A stretch of 64,000 bases of DNA from Aerococcus sp. (GCA_030528155.1 JAUMZL010000001.1:81156-145155); one strand, 5' to 3'; counted from the first letter of the stretch, positions 28,969-38,270 are shown. Notes: generated by a model from the sequence alone, not told the origin. Numbers and translations: made by a program.

Positions 28969-29335
28969 ATCAATTGTCTCCTTACTCTTTAGCTATTTTA
29001 TTTGCACAACAATGATTGCACAGCGAATATGTAACCGCATTCATTTATTTGAAACACCATCACCGTCGTTGCGCTATCACAGTGACTGTGCTGGAGCGAT
29101 AATCATCTTCCAGTGCTATCCTGCCAAGCCCTATCCTTGAACAACACGCACCAAAATTCGTATCTGCCAACACCTTCACAAAACATAGTGTCACCCACAT
29201 TTTGAGAAATCTATCACCTTATCTATTTTAACAAAATTATGTTAGCAATGTGCAAATTTATTCAAAAATAATGTGATTTCTATCCACTATTTCCTTGGCC
29301 TACTCGTTGTTTTCTATTTAGCTGTTGCGCGCATA
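28969..29335 (-). other. Upstream region of the alanine symporter gene
   Basis: A minus-strand TTGCAC ... TTGTTAAAAT pair around 29225-29255 may be the promoter (spacing 19, so uncertain), which leaves a leader of over 200 nt. I looked for riboswitch or T-box signatures and found none. No ORF. Confidence 0.35.
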
Positions 29336-29340
29336 AAAAA

Positions 29341-29391
29341 ATGCTACGATGACGCCTCCTGCTCTAAATGAGAAGAGACATCCTCGTAGCA
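29341..29391 (-). terminator. Terminator after the AI-2E family gene
   Basis: Minus strand TGCTACGAGGATG ... GTCATCGTAGCA followed by TTTTTTT, 20 bp past the stop. Confidence 0.85.
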
Positions 29392-29410
29392 CTCCTGATC
29401 CTATAATGGC

Positions 29411-30619
29411 TTATGGTTTCCGCGGACGAACACTAAAGGCGCGTTGTGTTTCTTGTTTAGTAATATCGTGGGTATCGGTTGCTACCTCAATCCCGCGCAC
29501 CTGCAAGCGGTAGTTCACCGTCGCTGCGAATAATTGATAGACCAAGGAGGTGACTGGAACGCTCAGGATCATACCAACCAAACCGAACAAAGAACCAAAT
29601 ACCGTCACCGTTGCTAAGGTCCAAATACTTGGTAAGCCCACACTGCTGCCGACCACACGTGGATAGATGAGGTTACCCTCCAATTGTTGGAGAATAATCA
29701 CAAAGACCACAAACCAAATGCCGGTCCAGAAATTTTGCATGGCGATCAATACTGCTCCGAATCCCCCACCGATGAATGCCCCATAAAATGGGATAAAGGT
29801 GGAAGCTCCCGTGATCACAGAAACGGACAATGGGAAGGGGAAGCCAAGCAAACTCATTCCGATGTAGCAGAGCACGCCGAGAATCAAAGCTTCCGAACAT
29901 TGACCAGAGACAAAGCTGGAAAACACTTGGTTGGCCAAATGCCCCACATTAACGAGGTAATTGCCCCATTCCAAGGAGCAAAAAGCATAAACCGCTTTTT
30001 TAAGCTGACGAATAATAGCTTCTTTAGCAAAACAGAGGGAAATCGCAAACACTAACGCCACCACCAAGTCGAAGATGATCCCCACAAAACCAAACGTAAA
30101 GCCCAAGACGGATGATAATGTCACTGTCGCGGCACTAAAAGCACTGTTCAAGACGCTCGTCACGCGGTTTTGAATATCTTCTGGTGAAATGTTGACACTG
30201 CGTACACCATCCATAATTTCAGGATGATTGCCAATAAAGCGATTCACCCAATCTACAGACTGATTAATCGTTTTTGGCACCATCGCCACAAAGGAACCGA
30301 ATGTCCGCTGTAAATCTGGTAAAGCTAGGAAGAGCACAAACCAAATGATAAAACCCACTAACAGTAAAGAGAGCACAATACTGAGGGGACGGAACCACTT
30401 CTCCTCCTTCTTGCGCCATTTGTATAGCCAGTGCTCAATCCATTTCATCGGTTGCGAGAGCACAAAGGCAATCGCAATCCCCCACAGGAAGGGACGTACC
30501 ACACCGGTCAAAGTGGTAAAAATCTTAGAAAAAACATCGGGGTGCAAAAAGCCCATCAATGCTAACAAGACGAGCACGATAAACCAACCCACACGCCGCG
30601 CTGATAAATTAACTTTCAT
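29411..30619 (-). CDS. AI-2E family transporter (YdiK/PerM type)
   Basis: Membrane protein of the AI-2E/PerM superfamily. Characterised members export autoinducer-2 or act as Na+/H+ antiporters, so the name is only a family label. 402 aa from the ATG at 30619. The in-frame ATG at 30631 is possible, since the GAGGA site is either too close to it or somewhat far from 30619. About 8 membrane helices, with a soluble segment near 110-180 and the family motif VVGSSVGLPSIWTLATV. It follows coaA by 26 bp and closes the UbiB-coaA group. Confidence 0.85.
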   Translation of the reverse strand: MKVNLSARRVGWFIVLVLLALMGFLHPDVFSKIFTTLTGVVRPFLWGIAIAFVLSQPMKWIEHWLYKWRKKEEKWFRPLSIVLSLLLVGFIIWFVLFLALPDLQRTFGSFVAMVPKTINQSVDWVNRFIGNHPEIMDGVRSVNISPEDIQNRVTSVLNSAFSAATVTLSSVLGFTFGFVGIIFDLVVALVFAISLCFAKEAIIRQLKKAVYAFCSLEWGNYLVNVGHLANQVFSSFVSGQCSEALILGVLCYIGMSLLGFPFPLSVSVITGASTFIPFYGAFIGGGFGAVLIAMQNFWTGIWFVVFVIILQQLEGNLIYPRVVGSSVGLPSIWTLATVTVFGSLFGLVGMILSVPVTSLVYQLFAATVNYRLQVRGIEVATDTHDITKQETQRAFSVRPRKP

Positions 30620-30645
30620 ACAGGGTCTCATTCCTCATTTCTCTA

Positions 30646-31581
30646 TTAATATTTCTTCATCCAGATGCTGTCCACATAATGATCTGCCTGTTTATGTAGA
30701 ACAAAATCTGCCCGACTGCGTGTAGGCAAGATATATTCTTCCAAATTAGGCAAGTTGATTTCTCGCCATACTCGCTCCGCATAAGCTTCCTGTTTTTCCC
30801 TATGCCATTGTGCAAAAGTATGGTAGTAATCTTTTGGATTTTCGCGGGCCTTATCAATCAACATGCGAAAACGTTGCTTAAACCACTGCTCAATGTCTTC
30901 GGTCTTAGCATCCACATAAATAGATAGGTCTGCAAAATCACCCACAAAAAAATCGCCATTATCAGTGATCTGTAGGACGTTAATCCCCTCGATGATCAAA
31001 ATCTGTGGATTTTCAACTGAAATGAATTCATTAGGTAGAATATCATAATGTTCGTGCGAATACTTAGGAATTTTGAGATGTTTTTTATTATCTTTGACGT
31101 CAACCAAGAAATTGCGCAACCGCTCCATGTCATAACTCTCAGGAAACCCTTTTCGCTGCATTAGATTCCTGGCTTCTAATTCCGCGCTCGGATAGAGAAA
31201 ACCGTCTGTGGTAATTAAATCGACAGCGCGATCGGGGAACAGCTGAGAGAGGATTAACTGCAATAAACGTGCGGTCGTACTCTTGCCTACCGCCACACTG
31301 CCAGAAATACCAATAATAAAAGGAGAAGGATGGCCATCAATCCCTAGAAAATGGTTACGCTCTGCTCCTAAGCGCAAATAATTTTTCAAGTAGAGGGTAA
31401 TAAGCTGCGTGAGGGGTTCATAGATTTCGGTGGCATCTTTTAACGTCAATGTATCATTCAATGATACCAGACGATCCAGTTGCTCATGGGTGAGTGAGAC
31501 ATCCACATCGGGCGCCTCAATATTGAGGTAATCGCGCCATTCCTTGCGTTCAATAATGTAGTAACTTCGTGTTTCTTCCAT
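30646..31581 (-). CDS. coaA: Pantothenate kinase, type I
   Basis: First committed step of coenzyme A synthesis, with feedback by CoA in the type I class. 311 aa. P-loop GISGSVAVGKST (91-102), TTDGFLYP, a DFADLSIYVDA segment and RTRADFVLHK-like C-terminal region are all typical. The ATG at 31581 follows GAAGGATTCAAC. Lies between UbiB (20 bp upstream) and the AI-2E gene on the minus strand. Confidence 0.96.
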   Translation of the reverse strand: MEETRSYYIIERKEWRDYLNIEAPDVDVSLTHEQLDRLVSLNDTLTLKDATEIYEPLTQLITLYLKNYLRLGAERNHFLGIDGHPSPFIIGISGSVAVGKSTTARLLQLILSQLFPDRAVDLITTDGFLYPSAELEARNLMQRKGFPESYDMERLRNFLVDVKDNKKHLKIPKYSHEHYDILPNEFISVENPQILIIEGINVLQITDNGDFFVGDFADLSIYVDAKTEDIEQWFKQRFRMLIDKARENPKDYYHTFAQWHREKQEAYAERVWREINLPNLEEYILPTRSRADFVLHKQADHYVDSIWMKKY

Positions 31582-31601
31582 GTTGAATCCTTCTTCAGTG
31601 C

Positions 31602-33200
31602 TTATTTAAAACGTGAGCGAATAAACGAAAAGACCAAATACAATGCCAATAATCCGCCCGCAACAAAAAATATCAATCCTAAACGTGAATAGTCCCTCGT
31701 ACCCGTCGAAGCCACAATGAGTCCTGCTGAAATAATAATAGCTGCCAATACAATGGCTGAGACGAGACGGTTAATCAATTGGTTCAGTTCCGTGATCCAC
31801 TCACGGGCTTCTCTAAGCGAAATAGAGACGCCGATACGATTATGATTGAGGTTGTCTAACAATTCGCTGGTCTGGCTAGGTAAATGCGTCACCGATCGAT
31901 AAAAGCGACTGCCCTCTCGCAATAGATGCAAAATATCCCCAGTATCGCTAAGATGATGGAGTTGCCGATTCATGAAGTACTCATTGAAAATCGCCATGAA
32001 ATCCATATCCGGATCCAGGGTCGAGACGACGCCTTGTAAGACCACGATGGTTTTCTCTAAATCGATAATATCATCCGGAAAGACTAAGCCATGTTGCCAT
32101 GCCAATCGCAACAGATCCTGAGTAATCTGTCCCAAATCGATATTATGAAAGCCGCCAACTAAATAGCGATCATACAGCCAGCGCAAGTCTTCATATAAAC
32201 GGGCATGATCAATCTCTTTATTTTGATGCGTCACCAGTAACAATAATTTCTCCAAACGATCGATGTCATGCTGTACTAATGCTGCTAAGAGGGAGGTCAA
32301 AAAATCATGATAGAAAGGCGTGACCACCCCCGACATCCCAAAGTCAATAAAAACGATTTTGTCATTAGCAATCATGATATTGCCCGGATGTGGGTCGGCA
32401 TGGTAAAACCCATCTTCAAAAATTTGATACAGGTAGCTCACGACCAGTTTATTGGCAATTTCCTTTTGATCATACCCGGCCGCACGCACGGCTACCATAT
32501 CGGTCAGGTCAAAACCCTCAACATACGTTTGGGTGAGAACCTTAGTCGAAACAAGTTCCATCACCGGTTCTGGCACACTAATCGCTGGACGATGCGCGTG
32601 ATTTTTCTGGAAGCGTTGCATATTGTTCGCTTCATTGACGAAATCCATCTCCAACATGCTCTGTTGGCGAATGCTCCGCAAAACATTCACCGGGTCGACC
32701 ATCACATTCAACAACAGACTCGGAATGGTTTCTACCAAACGAATAAAAATATCAATATCTTGAATCAACCGCTCCTGGATGTGGGGACGCTGGACCTTAA
32801 CGATCACCTGCTGTCCCTCCTTAGTGGTCGCACGATGCACCTGCGCAATGGATCCTGTCGCAAAAGGCGTTTCATCAATCGTTTGAAAGGCACTGTGCAT
32901 GGATTCGCCGAATGCCGCTTGAAACACCTCATCGGCCCACTCAAACGGAAAACTGGGCGCGCTATTTTGTAGTTTCTGCAATTCCTGAATATATGCGACG
33001 GGCAAAAGATCGCTACGCGTAGAGAGAACTTGTCCAATCTTGATGAAGCTTGGCCCTAATTGTTCAAACGCTAAGCGCAAATTTTTAGCACTCTCCGCTT
33101 CATCGCGTTTATTGAAATAATGCCCGTACAGCTCACCAAAACCATACGACCCTAATACGCCAATAATTTCATTGAAGCGTCTGCGATTTGAGTTTCCCAT
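31602..33200 (-). CDS. UbiB/AarF (ABC1) family atypical kinase
   Basis: Protein-kinase-like ATPase associated in other bacteria with isoprenoid-quinone biosynthesis. Role here unknown. 532 aa from the ATG at 33200 (AAGGAGGGAACA). The in-frame region to 33257 precedes that site. The KxGQ-type motif FIKIGQVLSTR, TGSIAQVHRA, the catalytic YHADPHPGNI and the metal-binding VFIDFGMSG are present. Two hydrophobic helices close the protein (about 475-525). A phasin-like gene and a terminator lie upstream, coaA downstream. Confidence 0.92.
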   Translation of the reverse strand: MGNSNRRRFNEIIGVLGSYGFGELYGHYFNKRDEAESAKNLRLAFEQLGPSFIKIGQVLSTRSDLLPVAYIQELQKLQNSAPSFPFEWADEVFQAAFGESMHSAFQTIDETPFATGSIAQVHRATTKEGQQVIVKVQRPHIQERLIQDIDIFIRLVETIPSLLLNVMVDPVNVLRSIRQQSMLEMDFVNEANNMQRFQKNHAHRPAISVPEPVMELVSTKVLTQTYVEGFDLTDMVAVRAAGYDQKEIANKLVVSYLYQIFEDGFYHADPHPGNIMIANDKIVFIDFGMSGVVTPFYHDFLTSLLAALVQHDIDRLEKLLLLVTHQNKEIDHARLYEDLRWLYDRYLVGGFHNIDLGQITQDLLRLAWQHGLVFPDDIIDLEKTIVVLQGVVSTLDPDMDFMAIFNEYFMNRQLHHLSDTGDILHLLREGSRFYRSVTHLPSQTSELLDNLNHNRIGVSISLREAREWITELNQLINRLVSAIVLAAIIISAGLIVASTGTRDYSRLGLIFFVAGGLLALYLVFSFIRSRFK

Positions 33201-33238
33201 TGTTCCCTCCTTGACTAACGTCGATCGCTCTTGACTTG

Positions 33239-33272
33239 AAAAAGTAGGCTGGGACATAACACCCCAGCCTAC
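33239..33272 (-). terminator. Terminator between the phasin-like gene and UbiB
   Basis: Minus strand GTAGGCTGGGG / TCCCAGCCTAC then TTTTTC. Only about 40 bp remain before the UbiB start, so UbiB may depend on read-through. Confidence 0.75.
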
Positions 33273-33302
33273 GCTACTTTTGTCTGACTTATTTTCTTAT
33301 TG

Positions 33303-33596
33303 CTATTCTTCTTCACTACCGTCTTGTTGGTCCACTAAGGATTGAACAACAACCGTCAGCTGTGCGACTTGTTCTTTTAAATCTGCGACTTCTTCTGCTA
33401 AATCATTAGCTGACTGTTCCGTCTCCCCACTGCGGTGTTCATCTACACTGCGTTTCAGATCTTCCATCAACGCTTTGCTCTGTTCTACCGTCACTGTTCC
33501 CTTATCGACCAGCTCACTGACTAATTCCTGTGCTTTCTCATAAGTCATGGTTGAGCCGCCAACTGCTGCTAAAAATAACCGTTTCAATGTATCCAT
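33303..33596 (-). CDS. Phasin-like coiled-coil protein (PhaF family type)
   Basis: 97 aa, start after GGGAGGAAATAACA. An N-terminal amphipathic helix (MDTLKRLFLAAVGG) precedes a helical region (KAQELVSELVDKGTVTVEQSKALMEDL) and a heptad-like coiled coil (about 65-90), with an acidic end. The arrangement matches short proteins annotated as polyhydroxyalkanoate-regulator or phasin-like that often sit next to UbiB-type kinases. The true function is not known. No polyester genes are in the window. Confidence 0.75.
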   Translation of the reverse strand: MDTLKRLFLAAVGGSTMTYEKAQELVSELVDKGTVTVEQSKALMEDLKRSVDEHRSGETEQSANDLAEEVADLKEQVAQLTVVVQSLVDQQDGSEEE

Positions 33597-33637
33597 TGTT
33601 ATTTCCTCCCATGTTGATGCGATAAGGATCGCATCAT

Positions 33638-33931
33638 TTATTTCACAAAATCAAACGTTAACAGTTCTTCTTCGGGATTGTAGCCCACTTCTAGATTGTA
33701 CTCTTCAAAGAACCATTCATCTTCCCGATTGATGAAGAAGGTAATGCCATCAACAGTCGTTTCAGCAAGTAAATCTTCTTTAGGAGTTTCTGGACGAACA
33801 GCAATCGACATCCCTTCATGAATCTGGGTGCTCCCGTAAACTTTGCTGGTAAAACGTACCGCATCGCCGGTGCCTAGGCCCATTTCCTCGGTAAAGAAAG
33901 GCATTGCTTCTGACTTGATTGTTAATTGCAT
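33638..33931 (-). CDS. HesB/YneR-type iron-sulfur-biosynthesis fold protein
   Basis: 97 aa from the ATG at 33931, which gives the usual MQLTIKSEAMPFF start. Codons back to 34009 look non-family and the ribosome site AGTGAGAAG is weak. The HesB-like beta fold is seen in GDAVRFTSKVYGS and ITFFINREDEWFF. The conserved cysteines of true A-type Fe-S carriers are missing, as is usual in the YneR subgroup, so cluster carrying is doubtful. Single small gene. Confidence 0.78.
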   Translation of the reverse strand: MQLTIKSEAMPFFTEEMGLGTGDAVRFTSKVYGSTQIHEGMSIAVRPETPKEDLLAETTVDGITFFINREDEWFFEEYNLEVGYNPEEELLTFDFVK

Positions 33932-34093
33932 CTTCTCACTCTTTCCATTGACAATGATGGGTATATTGTACCAGCTTTCTAAGGAAAAATCACGCCGCGA
34001 CTTCATCAATCAAGAGAAAGAAGCGAGGAATGCGGTGTTTTTTAAACCATCTTTTTCTACTGCAAGCTTAATATTAAACCACTATTCTCAGCA

Positions 34094-35074
34094 CTACCCT
34101 GTCCGTCCTTCTTTAAGACAAATTGGCAAGCAGTACTCCAATGCCGTCTCCTCATCATTGAGGCGTTTTTTTAAAACGTCAACGGCCGTTTTAGCGATCG
34201 ACTCAATGGGTTGCACAATTGTGGTCAACTCTGGCAAGACATTTTGAATCATTTTTGTCCCGTCATAACCGATCACCATCAGATCTTCAGGGACGCGTTT
34301 TTTGTATTCTTTGGCCAGCTGCAAAATCAACGCGGCATCGATATCATTGGAAGCGAAAACCGCTTCCGTATCGGGGTAATCCATAAAGATTTGCGCGAGA
34401 ATGGCCTTCTTCTCATCATAAGAAATATTGAAATCGATGGTTATTGTTTCAGGCTCGAGCGCGTACTTACGCATGGTATCTTCATAGGCGAGGCGTCGCT
34501 TTTTAGCAGGGGTTTCCAAGGAGCTAGGTCCATTAGTGTGTAGGATTCTTTTTGCTCCCTTTTGAATGAGGCGTTCCGTGGCGAGCACACCGCCTTGGTA
34601 GTTGTCTGATTCAATGATAGGAATATCCTTATTCACGCTCCGGTCAATAGCCACCACGGGTAACTTCTCATAGTTGTATTCCTTAATCCCTTGGTTATGC
34701 GTCCCTACGATAAGTCCGTCAACTTGCTTTGTGAGCAATTGGTTCAAATAATTAGCTTCTTTTTGGGGATCATTCATCGAGTTGCCCACCAATACCTTGA
34801 ATCCTTGACGATAGAGCAATTTTTCCAATTCCTCGGTCAGCTCCCCAAAAAATGGATTGGCAATTGTCGGAAATAGTAACCCAATCAATTGCGTTTTCTG
34901 TTTGTACAGCTGACGCGCCACCGCGTTAGGTTGATAGTTTAATTCTTTCATTGCTCGATATACCTTATCGATCGTCTTTTGGCTGAGCGATCCTCGTTGA
35001 TTTAAAACTCTGGAAACGGTTGTCTTAGACACACCAGCTAACTGGGCGACATCTTCTAATTTCGGGTTTGTCAT
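34094..35074 (-). CDS. scrR: LacI-family repressor of the sucrose genes
   Basis: 326 aa from the ATG at 35074, after GGGGGAGTGGATTG. The helix-turn-helix is KLEDVAQLAGVSKTTVSRVL (5-24), followed by the hinge YQPNAVARQL and a periplasmic-binding-protein-like ligand domain to the C-terminus. It lies downstream of the sucrose hydrolase and permease genes. The palindromes at 38013-38036 and 38083-38102, with a central CCGGTT, are the expected LacI-family operator type. Likely ligand: a sucrose-derived sugar. A terminator separates it from the hydrolase gene, and a TATAAT just after that stem may start it independently. Confidence 0.88.
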   Translation of the reverse strand: MTNPKLEDVAQLAGVSKTTVSRVLNQRGSLSQKTIDKVYRAMKELNYQPNAVARQLYKQKTQLIGLLFPTIANPFFGELTEELEKLLYRQGFKVLVGNSMNDPQKEANYLNQLLTKQVDGLIVGTHNQGIKEYNYEKLPVVAIDRSVNKDIPIIESDNYQGGVLATERLIQKGAKRILHTNGPSSLETPAKKRRLAYEDTMRKYALEPETITIDFNISYDEKKAILAQIFMDYPDTEAVFASNDIDAALILQLAKEYKKRVPEDLMVIGYDGTKMIQNVLPELTTIVQPIESIAKTAVDVLKKRLNDEETALEYCLPICLKEGRTG

Positions 35075-35140
35075 CAATCCACTCCCCCTTTCCTTGTAAA
35101 TGCTTCTTTGCTGAACCCATTCACCATTTATTATACATTA

Positions 35141-35183
35141 AAAAGCCCATCGATAAATGCCGAATAGGATCTATCAATGGGCA
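35141..35183 (-). terminator. Terminator after the sucrose hydrolase gene
   Basis: Minus strand GCCCATTGATA / TATCGATGGGC then TTTTT. Confidence 0.8.
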
Positions 35184-35263
35184 CTGGCATTGCCAAATAT
35201 TAATTCACACGCACCAACAAAAACGGGCCAACTGATGTGCTTATTTACACGACTTTGCTCTGT

Positions 35264-36688
35264 CTAATACGTCACTGCTTGACCGTCTAAGCGGTAAACT
35301 GTGCCGTGACAGTGCGTTGCTTTGGCTACCTCCAACCAAACAGCTGGTGCATTTGCTGTATAGAAGCGTTCCGTAAATACGGCTTCTCCGTTGTTGACAA
35401 AAATTTCAATGGCGCTCGTGTCCATAAATAAATGGAGCTCCGTGAGGTCTGCTGAAAGTGTCGCGAAACGCGGATCATCTTCGCCAGCACGCGTTAGCAT
35501 TAATTTTTTAGTAGCAGCATCGTATTGCAAGGTCAACACTACATTTTCACCATCATCTTTCAGTGTTAACGCTAAGTTTGGTGCTTTATCCAATGTCAGT
35601 GTGATTTCGGCTTGTTTTTCCTCAGAACAAAGTAACGTTTGTTCAACCACTTCCTCAGTCATCGTCTTCAGCGTAGCGATGCGCAAATCTTTCGCTTCTT
35701 GCACTGGTTGCATCGTCAACTTGCCATCAACGAGGGTTAATTCTCGCGGTAACGTCAAGGCACCAGCCCAGCCGTCTTCTTTTTCAGGGAAATCGCTCTC
35801 CCACATGTCCATCCAGCCTATCACGAGGCGGCGGCCGTCCGGAGACTGCGTGGTTTGGGTGGCATAGAAATCATGACCATAGTCTAATTCTTGAAATTCA
35901 CCATGTTCTAAGTGATTCTTCTCTTCGTCATAATCGCCAACAAAATAGCCCGTTTGGAATAGATTGCGATATTTCTCACCTTGAGGTTCAATCCCTTGTG
36001 GTGAGAACAACAGAATTTGTTTGGCCTGACCGTTCGCTTCTAGTGTGAAGAAATCGGGACATTCCCACATAAACCCTTCTGTCTCACGGGATGTGGCTTT
36101 GGCCATCTTACCAAGGTAGTCCCATTCTTTTAAGTCTTTGGAATGATAAACAATCACGCGACCGAGCCCATCTTCCTCCTGGCTCCCCAGCACGAGGTAA
36201 TAATCCTCCCCATTTTGCCAAACTTTGGGATCTCTGAAATGATGGGTATTGTCTTTTGGTGGGTGAGCGATGATCGGATTGTGTTCATACTTGGTGAAAT
36301 GAATACCGTCCGTACTATACGCCATATTTTGATTTTGCCAGAAATGATCGGGATCATTATCGCCATAGTAATGATGACCAGTGTAGATAAGGTATAGGAC
36401 ATCATCTTTGACAATCGCACTACCGGAAAAGCACCCATCCTCATCTTCAGGCGAATCCGGAGCAATCGCAATTGGCAATGTCTCCCAGTGAACTAAATCT
36501 TTACTGCGCGCATGTCCCCAATGCATCGGGCCCCAATCTGCCGAATAAGGGTGGTGTTGATAGAAAATATGGTAATACCCTTTGTAGTAGCAAAAGCCAT
36601 TCGGATCGTTAATCCATCCTGCTGGTGCTGACACATGATAACCCAAACGGTAGCGGTCATTCGTTAATTTGATTTTTTCTTGCATCAT
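35264..36688 (-). CDS. scrB: GH32 sucrose hydrolase (sucrase/invertase)
   Basis: Splits sucrose, or sucrose 6-phosphate, at the fructosyl bond. 474 aa, start after AAGGAGTCAGTCAA. Five-bladed propeller motifs: WINDPNG (25-31, nucleophile Asp28), FRDP (151-154) and WECPD (Glu209 acid/base), then a C-terminal beta-sandwich. The partner gene is a sugar:H+ symporter, not a PTS permease, so free sucrose is the more likely substrate. Co-transcribed with the permease 20 bp upstream. Confidence 0.93.
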   Translation of the reverse strand: MMQEKIKLTNDRYRLGYHVSAPAGWINDPNGFCYYKGYYHIFYQHHPYSADWGPMHWGHARSKDLVHWETLPIAIAPDSPEDEDGCFSGSAIVKDDVLYLIYTGHHYYGDNDPDHFWQNQNMAYSTDGIHFTKYEHNPIIAHPPKDNTHHFRDPKVWQNGEDYYLVLGSQEEDGLGRVIVYHSKDLKEWDYLGKMAKATSRETEGFMWECPDFFTLEANGQAKQILLFSPQGIEPQGEKYRNLFQTGYFVGDYDEEKNHLEHGEFQELDYGHDFYATQTTQSPDGRRLVIGWMDMWESDFPEKEDGWAGALTLPRELTLVDGKLTMQPVQEAKDLRIATLKTMTEEVVEQTLLCSEEKQAEITLTLDKAPNLALTLKDDGENVVLTLQYDAATKKLMLTRAGEDDPRFATLSADLTELHLFMDTSAIEIFVNNGEAVFTERFYTANAPAVWLEVAKATHCHGTVYRLDGQAVTY

Positions 36689-36708
36689 TTGACTGACTCC
36701 TTCTTTAC

Positions 36709-37986
36709 TTAATCGGCCAGTGGTTGACCGTTCACATATTCGTGATCTTTCTTAATTATCCATACCCCATAAACAAACATAACCAACACAATCAGAGCGA
36801 TCACGCGGAAGGTAAGACTGTATCCAACAGCATCTTTCAACATGCCTAGTGGTGTAGAGAGGATAACTTGCCCTACTTGTGCGGCAATTTGGAACCCAAT
36901 CATGTACAATGTTGCAGAAAGTTTCGTATCGAAATGCAACGTGAAGTAGCGGAAAATCGATAAGGTAAAGAGTGGCACTTCAAAGGAATGCAACATCTTT
37001 ACTGCTGAAACCCCAATTGGATTGGTCACAAAACCACACAGACCAATCCGCAAGAACATAATGGTCGTCCCTAAAAGTAATGTTTTCCGGACGCCGATCT
37101 TCTTCATCAAGATAGGCACCACCCCTAGCATAATCGCTTCCACAAATACCTGGATGCTGTTTAACGTCCCATATGTCTGCTGGCCGAGGCTTTCGCTAGA
37201 GAAAAGTTTCGTATAAAAATCAGGGAACATTTGCTGGTCAAAGACGTTATAGAACGTCCAAGAGAACATAACAAAGAAGATGATCTGCCATAACATTGGG
37301 ATTTTCAATAACCCCAACATATCTTTTAATTTAGGCGTAGAATTTTCTGTTTTTAATTCCTGAATGGCATCAACAGCGTCACGTTCTTCTTTTGGCACCC
37401 AGAACAACAAGTTCAACAGCAATAATAAACCAACAATGGAACCGCCCCAGAAATTATAGTGGGGATTCTTCACAAACAGGAATCCAGCTAATAAGGCCGA
37501 AATGGCGTAACCAAATGATCCCCAAGCCCGCGCTTGCCCATAAGCAAAACCAAAGACCCGCGAGAAGCGCTCCGTTGTTGCTTCCAAAACACCAACAGCG
37601 GACAAGTAAGCGGCGGATAACACGATGGCCCCTACCCAAGCGCCCAACATAAAATGCTGAGCTAATAATGGCTGATAGACATAAATGAAAAATGGGGCAA
37701 TCAATGTGGCTAAGGCCGCGTTGAAAATTAATAGCGTTCGTTTAATGAACAATTTATCCTGCGTCGTCCCGTAGACAAACATTAAAATCAAACTGACAAT
37801 GGAATTGATGGAAAAAATACTCCCCACCTGACTCCCGCTCAACCCTAAACCTTGTTGATTAGAGGTAAGCCACAGTTGGAAGAAGCTCCACCAAATTCCC
37901 CATGACGCAAAGAACAGAAACATTGTTACTGAACTTTGCAAATACGACGGATTCTTAAAATTTGTGGCTAGTTTTTTACTCACCAT
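36709..37986 (-). CDS. Sucrose/oligosaccharide:H+ symporter (LacY/CscB type MFS)
   Basis: 425 aa with 12 predicted helices. The N-terminal SYLQSSVTMFLFFASWGIWW helix, the YGQARAWGSFGYAISALLAG segment (helix 5) and the GTTQDKLFIKR loop match the oligosaccharide:H+ symporter group (LacY, RafB, CscB). The hydrolase gene beside it makes sucrose the best substrate guess. First gene of the operon: a near-perfect promoter, two operators and a cre-like site lie immediately upstream. The start ATG follows AAAAGGAGTCAGTCAA, the same leader as the hydrolase start. Confidence 0.88.
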   Translation of the reverse strand: MVSKKLATNFKNPSYLQSSVTMFLFFASWGIWWSFFQLWLTSNQQGLGLSGSQVGSIFSINSIVSLILMFVYGTTQDKLFIKRTLLIFNAALATLIAPFFIYVYQPLLAQHFMLGAWVGAIVLSAAYLSAVGVLEATTERFSRVFGFAYGQARAWGSFGYAISALLAGFLFVKNPHYNFWGGSIVGLLLLLNLLFWVPKEERDAVDAIQELKTENSTPKLKDMLGLLKIPMLWQIIFFVMFSWTFYNVFDQQMFPDFYTKLFSSESLGQQTYGTLNSIQVFVEAIMLGVVPILMKKIGVRKTLLLGTTIMFLRIGLCGFVTNPIGVSAVKMLHSFEVPLFTLSIFRYFTLHFDTKLSATLYMIGFQIAAQVGQVILSTPLGMLKDAVGYSLTFRVIALIVLVMFVYGVWIIKKDHEYVNGQPLAD

Positions 37987-38012
37987 TTGACTGACTCCTT
38001 TTGCCTAATTTC

Positions 38013-38036
38013 AAAATGTTAACCGGTTGACATTTT
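38013..38036. promoter_or_regulatory. Sucrose operator O1 (LacI-family palindrome)
   Basis: Core TGTTAACCGGTTGACA within a 24-bp palindrome with one mismatched pair, downstream of the transcription start. Confidence 0.8.
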
Positions 38037-38037
38037 G

Positions 38038-38051
38038 TGATAACGCTTTCT
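38038..38051 (+). promoter_or_regulatory. cre-like site at the sucrose promoter
   Basis: TGATAACGCTTTCT, one mismatch (last base) from the catabolite-responsive consensus TGWNANCGNTNWCA. Confidence 0.55.
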
Positions 38052-38061
38052 ACATGAAGAA

Positions 38062-38090
38062 AGTATAGAGCGCTTTCTTCAGATTGTCAA
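38062..38090 (-). promoter_or_regulatory. Promoter of the sucrose permease-hydrolase operon
   Basis: Minus-strand TTGACA, 17 bp, TATACT. Confidence 0.85.
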
Positions 38091-38102
38091 CCGGTTGACA
38101 AT
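38083..38102. promoter_or_regulatory. Sucrose operator O2, perfect 20-bp palindrome
   Basis: TTGTCAACCGGTTGACAA plus one more paired base on each side. It overlaps the -35 box. Centre-to-centre distance to O1 is 68 bp. Confidence 0.85.
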
Positions 38103-38213
38103 AAAAATATGGCATTTTTTATGCCTATGGTCCTCGCTTCTCTTGAATATCCTAAAAAGCGACCTAACGATGCCCACTCGCCTATCCCTTAAAGATTTCT
38201 TTTAGTTCTCAGT

Positions 38214-38228
38214 TTATAATCATTCTAA
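38214..38228. promoter_or_regulatory. PerR-like box at the metal ATPase promoter
   Basis: TTATAATCATTCTAA differs at one base from the PerR consensus TTATAATNATTATAA. It overlaps the -35 region. An extended -10 TGCTATAGT ends at 38241. Confidence 0.6.
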
Positions 38229-38270
38229 ACTGTGCTATAGTAAACCCAACGAAATGAAAGGAGTTCAAAA

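Noticed and set aside
29085-29105. Palindrome CACAGTGACTGTG upstream of the alanine symporter
   Set aside because: Short and imperfect, not placed near the likely promoter. No supporting second copy.
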